Source: Pseudoalteromonas luteoviolacea (GTDB lineage Bacteria; Pseudomonadota; Gammaproteobacteria; Enterobacterales; Alteromonadaceae). From it: 64,000 nt of DNA. The stretch lies in assembly GCF_021654285.1 (NCBI RefSeq), contig NZ_JAKFZS010000004.1:1-64000 (forward strand), read 5' to 3'. How positions within the stretch are numbered: the stretch's first letter is position 1; each line of letters opens with the position of its first letter. Positions 26,708 to 34,258 of this stretch are shown piece by piece. Both the position numbers and the translations under genes were made by a program. The notes under the pieces are model-generated. The model did no database searches. It was not told where the DNA came from and worked only from the letters and a program-made list of their open reading frames with translations.

Positions 26708-27289
26708 CTAACCCCAGTTCATCAAGTCTGCGTGCAGCCCAAAAGGTTGAAATAGTTTTTGGCCAAGAGGAAGCCCTGAGTAGATTTCACCAATACTCTT
26801 GGGAAAATGACTGTAGCCAGATCGTTCTAATAACTCCCTTTCTAGATATAGGTTCGCAATATAAAGCCCCGCGAGAGACTCTAATACGTTACCGAGGTTG
26901 GCTTTGTGGAAGTGTTTTCTGCGTTCATGTTTAACGCTGTTATAGTCTGACCACCAAGAGGGAGATTTACCCTCTTCAAATGCTTTCCATGGGATGTATT
27001 TTAGCTCGAACTCAAAGGACAGCACTTCCTCCGCTATCAACCCTTGTTGATTTTCCACTATCCACTGACGATAAATATTTATATTTGCATTTTTCCCCTT
27101 TGTGGAGGGGCATATATCACATATCTCTTTGAGTACCACCTCAACTTCAGCACAAATTGCAAGATAGAGTTTGGCCAATTCTATAGAGTATGTTTTGAAA
27201 TTGTCAGGGGCAAAGTGTATGTATCGAGACAAAGCGCATACATCTGATTCTAACGAGAGATAATAGCGCCAATGTAGATTTTGTTTCAT
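26708..27289 (-). CDS. HEPN-like protein, candidate RNase or defence protein
   Basis: The ATG at 27289, with AAGGAAAC just upstream, gives 193 residues and is preferred over a start 24 codons earlier without a ribosome binding site. The all-helical protein contains RYIHFAPDNFKTYSIELAKLYL (~22-43) and WWSDYNSVKHERRKHFHKANLGNVLESLAGLYI (~112-144). Within the latter, R123-K-H-F-H128 fits the HEPN R-x4-6-H active-site pattern (R123 RKHF H128). The YNSVKHxR...F..ANL pattern occurs in a widespread uncharacterised protein family. RNA cleavage is an inference. It is the first gene of a two-gene operon with the membrane protein. Confidence 0.6.
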   Translation of the reverse strand: MKQNLHWRYYLSLESDVCALSRYIHFAPDNFKTYSIELAKLYLAICAEVEVVLKEICDICPSTKGKNANINIYRQWIVENQQGLIAEEVLSFEFELKYIPWKAFEEGKSPSWWSDYNSVKHERRKHFHKANLGNVLESLAGLYIANLYLERELLERSGYSHFPKSIGEIYSGLPLGQKLFQPFGLHADLMNWG

Positions 27290-27479
27290 GGTTTCCTTAC
27301 GTAGCGCACATTTTGGGTTGAGTATCGTTAAAGTGCACTGTCTGCTTATATTTTTATCCAATTATTTAAACGGTTATCTTAAATTAGAAGACTAGTAAAT
27401 TACTAGCGCAAAAGTTACTCCCAATTTCTTGATACCTCACACTCAATCATTTATATTCACAAATGCGCACGTTTGCTGC

Positions 27480-27633
27480 GTTACTGCGAGGGGAGTCACT
27501 TCGGTGACTGAAAACAGGCGCTTTTATAGCTGCCTTCAATACGTAAAGAGGAAAGACATTGCTGCATATGCAGCATCGTGCATACGTGCATGAATGATGC
27601 CCTTCGCTCCATTAAACGTATTGGAGGACTGTC
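27480..27633. promoter_or_regulatory. palindrome-rich region upstream of the regulator and replication genes
   Basis: In about 130 bp there are a 6-bp hairpin with a TTCG tetraloop (AGTCAC-TTCG-GTGACT, 27494-27509), a perfect 16-bp palindrome TGCTGCATATGCAGCA (27560-27575) and the direct pair CGTGCAT / ACGTGCAT just after it (27577-27590). This sits directly before the AlpA-like and primase genes and could combine promoter control, a small RNA and part of a replication origin. GGAGGA is the ribosome binding site of the next gene. Confidence 0.5.
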
Positions 27634-27870
27634 ATGTCATCATCTCAAACTATTTCAGTTAAAGACTTAGCTGACCTACTACAATTATCACCACGTACAA
27701 TCCACAACCGAATTAGTGCTCAATCTAAAGCAATAGAAGCTGGTGAAAATCCAGAGAGCTACCAAGTACAGCGTTTAGCACCACCTTCAATAAAGTTGGG
27801 AAAATCACGTTTGTTCATACGGGAAACCGTTGAGCAATGGCTAGCTCGTTTTGAAGGGGTGAAGATGTAA
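27634..27870 (+). CDS. AlpA/excisionase-like small DNA-binding regulator
   Basis: A 78-residue protein with a winged helix-turn-helix of the AlpA/MerR type: ISVKDLADLLQLSPRTIHNRI at residues ~7-27, and KLGKSRLFIRETVEQWL at ~54-70. In P4-like elements AlpA-type proteins activate integrase or excision and late genes. The ATG is preceded by GGAGGA. It lies 62 bp before the primase gene on the same strand and is probably cotranscribed with it. Confidence 0.8.
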   Translation: MSSSQTISVKDLADLLQLSPRTIHNRISAQSKAIEAGENPESYQVQRLAPPSIKLGKSRLFIRETVEQWLARFEGVKM

Positions 27871-27932
27871 GGAAGGCGAAAGGGGCTGCTTGACCGGCGA
27901 CACCCCAACCGCACTTTGCATCTTCAAATTAT

Positions 27933-29294
27933 ATGCTTGCCTTACAAGAAAGGCCACCTTTGTCGTGGCCTGAGTATGCTATTGCCTCACCAAAAGACTT
28001 TTACGAGTTAATAGATTTTCATTCACCCAAATATGTGAGGGCACTTTTTAGTCATAACCACGAATCAGGTAAAAAGATCTTTTTATTGGGAAGCCAAAAG
28101 TCCAGCAAGGTCACAGATTTAAAAACTTTTAAAATAAAAACAACTAGATATGTTCAAGGAGTATTGAACAGTAAAAGCGAAGCGGTTAACAATTACTATA
28201 GTCCAAACGAGTTTTTTAGTTGGCCAAGAGCGATAAATTTGGCTCTTTTCAGGGCTAACTGGGTTGATATTGATGTTACTGAAAAAGTTGACGCAAGCAA
28301 GGTGCGAGAGCTTGAACATGACTTAATTGAAAAAGTTATTCAAATTTTACAAAAGAATAAGATACCACCATTTACAGGCTATGTTTGCTCGGGTTCTGGC
28401 GGGATTCATTTATATTGGATTTACGCTCCTGTTGACGCTTCTCAAGTTAATAAAGAACTGTGGAAAGCGATAGCAAACATATTAATTGAAAGTTTACAAA
28501 GCATACGCTCGTTATGGTACATCGACACGACCGCATCAAAAAGGGCTTATGGAAATCTGCGTATACCAGGATCTGTTCATGGGCGAACAGGTTTACAAGC
28601 GAGGTTTTTTGGCGGTGGCCCTAAGTACCAATTTGAAGAGCTACTAAACTATCTCAATTTGGAGTCATTAAGAGATAGCTTGAGACTAGAAAAAGAATTG
28701 AGAGTTGTTAGGTTGCCAATTGAACCTAAAAGCAATAAACCGAAACAACAAATTCAAAGGCGTTACGGTCACAACATTAAGGATTGGTGGCTCAAATGTA
28801 TAAACACCCTTCAAATTCATTTTCGTAAGCAAGGCAAGGTTCCTAAAGGCAAACGTGATAAAACAGCTTTCATCCTATTTGTTGCCTTGCAACATTTAAA
28901 TAAAGACACTGCTTTTGAAAAGCTGGTAAAAATAAATGATGAGCTGATAGGTTTTTCACTCGAAGAGTTAGACGGACTGACAAAAACGGCAAAAAGCACT
29001 TTCTACAAATACAAAAAAGACACACTAGCTGAATACCTAGAAGACTTACTTGACTACCGTCCTGAATACTTGTGTACGACGCCCAAAGTTAAGTTATCAA
29101 GTGACGAAATAAAGCAAAGGCAGAAAAAAGCGGCCAAAGATACGGCTACTAAGAAGAGAAATAACTCTCAAGAGAACGTGCGAGAAGCTTTTAACGAATT
29201 GATCAATGAAACAGGCAAAAAGCCAACTCAGAGGCAAGTTGCCGAGAGGGCTGGATTAGGGTTACGAACTGTGAAACGGTATTGGTTTAGCTAA
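27933..29294 (+). CDS. primase-type (archaeo-eukaryotic primase fold) replication protein
   Basis: A 453-residue protein whose residues ~100-215 carry the three motifs of the archaeo-eukaryotic primase fold: VDIDV (Asp112, Asp114), SGSGGIHLYW (His159) and YIDTTASKR (Asp198). RepB-type primases of plasmids and satellites look like this. No helicase domain is present. The C-terminus (~425-453) is a helix-turn-helix (TQRQVAERAGLGLRTVKRYW) that may bind the origin. It probably initiates replication of the excised island together with the palindromic region at 27480-27633. The gap 29295-29682 after it holds the promoter of the AIPR gene and no further gene. Confidence 0.75.
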   Translation: MLALQERPPLSWPEYAIASPKDFYELIDFHSPKYVRALFSHNHESGKKIFLLGSQKSSKVTDLKTFKIKTTRYVQGVLNSKSEAVNNYYSPNEFFSWPRAINLALFRANWVDIDVTEKVDASKVRELEHDLIEKVIQILQKNKIPPFTGYVCSGSGGIHLYWIYAPVDASQVNKELWKAIANILIESLQSIRSLWYIDTTASKRAYGNLRIPGSVHGRTGLQARFFGGGPKYQFEELLNYLNLESLRDSLRLEKELRVVRLPIEPKSNKPKQQIQRRYGHNIKDWWLKCINTLQIHFRKQGKVPKGKRDKTAFILFVALQHLNKDTAFEKLVKINDELIGFSLEELDGLTKTAKSTFYKYKKDTLAEYLEDLLDYRPEYLCTTPKVKLSSDEIKQRQKKAAKDTATKKRNNSQENVREAFNELINETGKKPTQRQVAERAGLGLRTVKRYWFS

Positions 29295-29682
29295 GGGTAA
29301 ATACCGGAATTTCCAAACCAACGAAAGGTGTAATTTATTTAAGTAAGTCTTAACTTGGTCTACCAGGAAGAGGTTAATAGTATTTAATCAAACCTGAAAG
29401 TCGCAAAGCTCCATAAGTGGACCTTGAAGCTAACTCGTTTCTGCCCCAAAGTGTTTTTAGGGCACACTAAGTAATAATAAGAACTATTTAGTCAGCAAAC
29501 TGCTGTACAAATCCTACACTCCTAAAAAATTAAGTGATGGTTCCAAAAAATCTTGTTAATCGTGAGGCTCGTAATCAGAGAATCGACAAAGGTTGTTTAT
29601 TTCAGCTTCAGATTAACTATTAGTGATCAAGTATTCGTGTTAAAGTTAATCAATAGGAATATCAATAAGTAGGAGGCTTTGA

Positions 29683-31470
29683 ATGGCATTAGTTCACAAT
29701 TTAACACCAGAAGATAACGCTGCTGCTGCAAGAGCTACGGCTGGAGTCGTTGCACAACGAATAGGTAACTCACTAAAAGAACGTTTTGAAGAAAATATAC
29801 ACAAACGAAACTGTCGTGAAACTGATTCTGACTATTCAGTTAAGATGTCTAGTAGAGCTATAGCTGCTTTTGTTATCCATTACTTAGGAAAAGCAGATGA
29901 CGTTCAATCTGCTCAAGGTGTTTGCGATAGTGCTGAAGATGGTGGCATAGATGGTATATTTGTGAACCACGCAGAAAAAATAGTAGTGGTCGTACAATCT
30001 AAGTTTAACCAATCAGGAAACGCTACTTGGAATACGGCAGACTTTTTACGTTTCAAGAATGCTTGTGAACACTTACAAGAGTGTGACTTTGGGCGTTTTG
30101 ATCAAATCCTACAAGCATCAGGAGCCGATATAGCTAAAGCATTAGACTCTATCGATTACAGGTTTAAATTTGTAATGGCTCATACAGGCAAACGGGGTGC
30201 TGCCGCAGAAATTTTAATTGATATGCAGCAGTGGCAAAGAGAGTTAAATGCTGCGGCTATTGTTGGTCATGATACCCCAGAGAATGACTTACCATTTCAA
30301 GTACATCTAGTCTCCGCAGAAGATCTCACTGAATGGATGCGGGTACAACACTCCAATTCAGTTGACATAGCAGATGTTGAGTTAGAAGAGTATGGAAAAA
30401 TCACAGCTCCCTACACAGCATATTATGGAACAGTTGGAGGAGATCAAATCTATGAGTGGTGGCAACAGCATTCTTCAGATTTATTTACCAAAAATATTCG
30501 AAACCTTTTAGGTAAGACTGATGTGAACGAGTCTATTAGGGATACAGCTCAGAATAACCCTGATAAATTTTGGTTCTTCAATAATGGCGTTACTGTACTA
30601 GTTCGAGATGTGCAACCTTATCGACGTAATAACGATAGAGATAGAACACGAGGGCGCTTTAACTTTTCAGATGTGAGTATTATAAATGGTGCTCAAACAG
30701 TTAGTAGCATAGGGTATGTGGGAGAAAGTGACCCTACCCAACTATCTGACATAAAGGTTCAGATCAGATTTATTCATATCCCACATGGTGAAAGTGAAGA
30801 CACCATAGATTTAATTACTCGGGCAAATAACCATCAGAACCGCGTGTTGGGACGCGACTTTGCATCGCAGCATGTGGAACAACTGCGTTTGAGAGATGAG
30901 TTAGCAGTTGAGCAGTATACGTATCAATTACTAAGAAGTAGCCAAGCTCCAACAGGTGACAAATTCATAGATATTGATGAGGCTCTTGATGGGTTAGCAT
31001 GTCTCACAATGAACGCTACTACTTTAGCTACTTTGAAAAGCGCTCGAGGTAAGTTCTTCGAAAATCTAGAGGGGAATCAATATCGTTCTGTTTTCAATCC
31101 AACTATAAGTGGCGTTAAGTTAATTAACGTAGTAAAACATCATCGATATATTGAACGTTTGATTAAAATAAAGCTATCTGAAACAGATCAGCAAACTGCC
31201 AAAAAGCGCTATGGGATTTTGACTCATGCTAACCGCGTAATTGCCGCTATTCTGATGGAACAAGTTAATAATTTAAGGAGAGCGACTACATTGATTGAAC
31301 TTGACACTGGTAGCATTGATGAGAACTTCGAAACACTGTTAAGCCAACTAGAAACCTTAATTGATACTCATTACCCTAGTGCTTACTTGGCAAGGCTCTT
31401 TAGCAACGCAACCAAGATCACAGCTACTATTGAATATATAAAAAATGGGACCATTCCTACCACTGAATAG
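29683..31470 (+). CDS. AIPR family abortive-infection phage-resistance protein
   Basis: A 595-residue protein. The AIPR core shows as FWFFNNGVTVLVRDV (~296-310) followed by SIINGAQTVSSIG (~332-344), the family signature. The N-terminal ~110 residues contain GGIDGIFVNHAEKIVVVVQSKF with Asp90 and Gln105-Ser-Lys107, a PD-(D/E)xK-type nuclease arrangement, so DNA cleavage is likely. AIPR proteins were first known from lactococcal abortive infection against phage. A strong AGGAGG site supports the start. It sits alone at the right end of the island, the usual place for defence cargo. Confidence 0.88.
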   Translation: MALVHNLTPEDNAAAARATAGVVAQRIGNSLKERFEENIHKRNCRETDSDYSVKMSSRAIAAFVIHYLGKADDVQSAQGVCDSAEDGGIDGIFVNHAEKIVVVVQSKFNQSGNATWNTADFLRFKNACEHLQECDFGRFDQILQASGADIAKALDSIDYRFKFVMAHTGKRGAAAEILIDMQQWQRELNAAAIVGHDTPENDLPFQVHLVSAEDLTEWMRVQHSNSVDIADVELEEYGKITAPYTAYYGTVGGDQIYEWWQQHSSDLFTKNIRNLLGKTDVNESIRDTAQNNPDKFWFFNNGVTVLVRDVQPYRRNNDRDRTRGRFNFSDVSIINGAQTVSSIGYVGESDPTQLSDIKVQIRFIHIPHGESEDTIDLITRANNHQNRVLGRDFASQHVEQLRLRDELAVEQYTYQLLRSSQAPTGDKFIDIDEALDGLACLTMNATTLATLKSARGKFFENLEGNQYRSVFNPTISGVKLINVVKHHRYIERLIKIKLSETDQQTAKKRYGILTHANRVIAAILMEQVNNLRRATTLIELDTGSIDENFETLLSQLETLIDTHYPSAYLARLFSNATKITATIEYIKNGTIPTTE

Positions 31471-31506
31471 TGTAGTTGGTAAGTGAATTTGGCCTCCTCC
31501 TAAAAG

Positions 31507-31522
31507 CCAGAGTGTGCTCTGG
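31507..31522 (+). terminator. hairpin after the AIPR gene
   Basis: CCAGAG-TGTG-CTCTGG lies 37 nt beyond the AIPR stop. No T tract follows, so its function as terminator is uncertain. Between here and the tRNA, 31523-31809, I see no supported gene. Confidence 0.4.
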
Positions 31523-31809
31523 TTCATATCTCATTTTTGTCCAAAAACGGGCTAGAGTGGCCGTCCGCTTTTAGTTCAAACCACCTGTTAGGTATAGTGG
31601 CACAATCCTAAGCCAATTGCTGAAAGCATAAGGTCATATATGAGCTGCCAAGATTCATTGCCCGTCGATTACAAACTGTTTCTGAAAAGCTTTTATAAAA
31701 TTCTATCGTGAGGAAGGTAACAAAGGTGCCATTAGCTGTCTTCCTATATATCCCCCCCAATCAACACCTAATTTAACCTGAAAATGAGAAAATAAATTTA
31801 GATTAATGT

Positions 31810-31830
31810 GGTGCGATAAATGTGCGATAT
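31810..31830 (+). repeat. right-end copy of the GTGCGATAA pair
   Basis: GGTGCGATAA-A-TGTGCGATA (31810-31829) differs at one base from 20801-20820 at the left end, and the two copies have the same orientation. The pair lies about 80 bp inside the right attachment core. Recurrence at both ends supports an integrase or excision-factor arm site. Confidence 0.7.
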
Positions 31831-31910
31831 AAAGTTAATAATTGAAAAAACTAAGTGCGAAAAACAAGACGAGTAATTGATATAACTTATTGAATAGGGT
31901 AAGGAAAAGT

Positions 31911-31987
31911 TGGTCGGCATAGCAGGATTTGAACCTGCGACCCCTGACACCCCATGACAGTGCGCTACCAAGCTGCGCTATATGCCG
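31911..31987 (-). tRNA. tRNA-Pro(GGG)
   Basis: A 77-nt proline tRNA with a 7-bp acceptor stem CGGCATA / TATGCCG, discriminator A and encoded CCA, a D arm AGCGCAGC-TTGGTA-GCGC, an anticodon loop AUGGGGU with anticodon GGG (31953-31951), and a T arm with GTTCAAATC. It closely resembles the E. coli proline GGG tRNA, including the U-U mismatch in the anticodon stem. Its 3' 45 bp double as the right attachment site of the island, so integration restores a complete gene. Confidence 0.95.
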
Positions 31988-32316
31988 ACTTGGTTGTCAC
32001 TATAATGATTTTATTTTAAAAGGCAATAACTAATTGGTTTGTTTGGACATTAAATGATCATAAAGCAGTTTTTGCATACTGAGTGTTGTGTTTTATCCTA
32101 TTAAATTAGGCCAATGAGGTGCTTTTCGCTAAGGGTTTGTCGTATTTATGATTGCGGTAACTATGGTGTATTTGTTTTAATATAATATTATTAATATATT
32201 GATTTTCCTTAATAAAATAACTTTTTCGTATGTCAAAAAGGGACGTGTTTTGTTAGCATAATTGCGAGGTTTGCAATGATGCGACCTCATACCTAGTAAA
32301 ACATAAGGAAAAGTAA

Positions 32317-33702
32317 ATGTTTAAACTCGCTCTATTGTCTGCGGCAGTATTTGCTGCAAGTTCTGTAAACGCTGTTGTTTTGGTTGAAAATACAGTCAGT
32401 CATAATGCTGTGCTGGTGCCAACAACATCCAATGAGGTGGTTGTAACTGGTGTTGTCAGCAATTTACATGCAGATCCCGGTGCAGTTTCACTGACAAAGA
32501 ACTCTGACGGCTCGTTTAGCTTAAGTTATAAAGAGTGGGAGTATTTAGATGGCACGCATACCAACGAGACCATCTCAACGCTTACATTAGGGGCTGGTAT
32601 CCATACTATGGCCGATGGGTCAATCTGGGAAGTGGGCGTACTTGATATGAGTACTGCCAGCCAAACGTTTGAGTTTTCTCAGCAGTATGATCAAGTACCC
32701 TATTTATTTTTAAGTCCGCAATCTGATAACAGTGGTTTTGCATACGTTGCCAGAGCCAATAATGTTAACCAGATCGGTTTTAACGCTAAAATTCAATATC
32801 AAGAATTACAAACAACTGGAAATACTCGGGTTTCACAAAAAGTTGCTTATTTGGCTGTGTACGCACCTAACAAAACGGGTCAGTTGGACTCAGGGCAAAC
32901 TTACAACTTAAACCAAGCTAAAGTTAACGAGCAGACGATTAAGTTTGAAAACCATGAGCTGTTTTTACAAGAAGAACAGTCAAAAGATGCTGAGCTCACT
33001 CATATACATGAAGTGATCAACATGCTAGATATCGACGGACACCTATTTGCTCAAGATATTACGTTGCATGGCAATGACACCGCGACAATTAGAGCTAACA
33101 AACAAGTGCAACCTAATATTGGCAACAGCAGTTGTAAGGCAGTGTTAGAGAGCGATCCAAGTGCATTGTCAGGGTTTTATACATTAGATCCGGATGGTGT
33201 GGGCGGTTTGGCTGAATTTACTACTTTCTGTGATATGGAAAATCAAGGCGGTGGCTGGACATTAATGGCCATTCGTTATGTGCCGGGTAAAGAGTACAGC
33301 AGTGCAAACAATTACGCGTCACATTATACCGAGACGCAAAATATCACTTCGTTTGTGGATAATTTCCATTTGACTGATCCTCAGTGGTTCCACTTTAAAA
33401 ACAATAGCCAAGAAATGATGATGACGATGCGTGATGCTGGCTATTATTCTATTGCTGATATGGATAAATTAAAGACCGCGCGTTGTATCCCATTACAAGA
33501 TACACTTGGCCTAAACCATGGCATGACAGGGTATAGCGTATTCAGACTATTCTGGGATGAAATAGAAGGCTGTGATGGTAAGGGCTCTGATTATTCTATG
33601 CTGAACTATGCTGATATCTATAACTACAGCGGTGGTTTCTTCAAAAGCGGTAATGTGACGAGTAAAATCACTAACGGCACAACATACATCTTTGTAAGAT
33701 AA
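32317..33702 (+). CDS. secreted lectin-like plus fibrinogen-like domain protein
   Basis: A 461-residue protein with a signal peptide (cleavage near residue 19, VNA). Residues ~50-265 hold the same two-part domain as the C-terminal half of the protein at 12862-14523 (YKEWEYLDGTHTNET..., HTMADGSIWEVG, EEQSKDAELTHIHEVINMLDIDG). Residues ~270-461 resemble a fibrinogen C-terminal domain: C-KAVLESDPSALSGFYTLDPDG, FCDMENQGGGWTLMA. Fibrinogen-like domains bind acetylated sugars in animal innate immunity and are rare in bacteria. An extracellular glycan-binding role is inferred. AAGGAAAA precedes the ATG. Confidence 0.75.
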   Translation: MFKLALLSAAVFAASSVNAVVLVENTVSHNAVLVPTTSNEVVVTGVVSNLHADPGAVSLTKNSDGSFSLSYKEWEYLDGTHTNETISTLTLGAGIHTMADGSIWEVGVLDMSTASQTFEFSQQYDQVPYLFLSPQSDNSGFAYVARANNVNQIGFNAKIQYQELQTTGNTRVSQKVAYLAVYAPNKTGQLDSGQTYNLNQAKVNEQTIKFENHELFLQEEQSKDAELTHIHEVINMLDIDGHLFAQDITLHGNDTATIRANKQVQPNIGNSSCKAVLESDPSALSGFYTLDPDGVGGLAEFTTFCDMENQGGGWTLMAIRYVPGKEYSSANNYASHYTETQNITSFVDNFHLTDPQWFHFKNNSQEMMMTMRDAGYYSIADMDKLKTARCIPLQDTLGLNHGMTGYSVFRLFWDEIEGCDGKGSDYSMLNYADIYNYSGGFFKSGNVTSKITNGTTYIFVR

Positions 33703-33710
33703 AATATAAA

Positions 33711-33735
33711 GGGAGCTTTCCATTAGGCAGCTCCC
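33711..33735 (+). terminator. hairpin between convergent genes
   Basis: GGGAGCT / AGCTCCC with an 11-nt loop lies 8 nt past the fibrinogen-like gene's stop and 25 nt before the end of the convergent gene. There is no clear T tract, but its position fits a terminator that could serve both sides. Confidence 0.55.
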
Positions 33736-33760
33736 TGATTGTCATTAGGTGTTTTCAAGC

Positions 33761-34258
33761 CTAAAACTTGGTCACGAGCCACTTATCATTGCGACTAAAG
33801 TACAAGGTGCGTACCTTGCCTTTGCCTTCCACGTTGACCATATTGATCTGTGCAGGCCAAAGGTCTCTCAGTGAGCCGTTATACATTTTTAAGCCTTGTA
33901 CTTCCTTGGGTAGAGTTGTTTCTTGATAAACCCAAAAAAACTTACCTTCAACTTCAAAACCTACATTGGTTAATTCGACTGACTGGTCATTCAGTGCTTT
34001 CAACTGAAAGTGCTTCGCGACGTAATCTGCAAATTGCTGTTGGGTTGCTTTTGAATTAAGGATATCGGCTTTTTTATCAAATAAAGACTGGACCGCATGC
34101 TCAGTATCGTGCAGATAAAAGCGATGCATGATCTCTAATTGGTCTGAGTTCTTATTGAATAAAACCGTGGTTTCAGCTGCTTTTTGTTGATGTGCAAAAA
34201 CCACCGCGCTGAGCAATAAAGCCAATGTAATAATAAAAGTATGCAGGTAGTTAGTCAT
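33761..34258 (-). CDS. DUF6702-like periplasmic protein
   Basis: A 165-residue protein with a signal peptide (cleavage near residue 22, VFA/HQQ). The HRFYLHDTEHAVQSLF stretch and the C-terminal beta-rich part (FFWVYQETTLPKEVQGLKMYNGSLRDLWPAQINMVNV) fit the DUF6702 family, whose role is unknown. It overlaps the end of the M1 peptidase gene by 8 nt (ATGACTAA type) and is therefore coupled to it, suggesting a joint function. Confidence 0.75.
   Translation of the reverse strand: MTNYLHTFIITLALLLSAVVFAHQQKAAETTVLFNKNSDQLEIMHRFYLHDTEHAVQSLFDKKADILNSKATQQQFADYVAKHFQLKALNDQSVELTNVGFEVEGKFFWVYQETTLPKEVQGLKMYNGSLRDLWPAQINMVNVEGKGKVRTLYFSRNDKWLVTKF

Larger units (their letters stand above)
20603..31955. 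mobile_element. integrated island in tRNA-Pro(GGG), P4-satellite or integrative-element type, about 11.3 kb
   Basis: The element is bounded by a 45-bp identical direct repeat (20603-20647 and 31911-31955) that is the 3' part of the tRNA-Pro gene from its CCA end through the anticodon loop. Inside are a tyrosine integrase at the left end, near-identical 20-bp repeats at both ends, a second tyrosine recombinase, an XRE regulator, an AlpA-like regulator, a primase-type replication protein and candidate defence genes. No capsid, tail or conjugation genes are present, so it resembles a phage satellite or a cargo island that relies on a helper. The intact tRNA lies at the right end and the integrase at the opposite end. 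Confidence 0.85.

Noticed and set aside
31639..31710. 23-codon frame at the right end of the island
   Set aside because: No ribosome binding site and too short to support.
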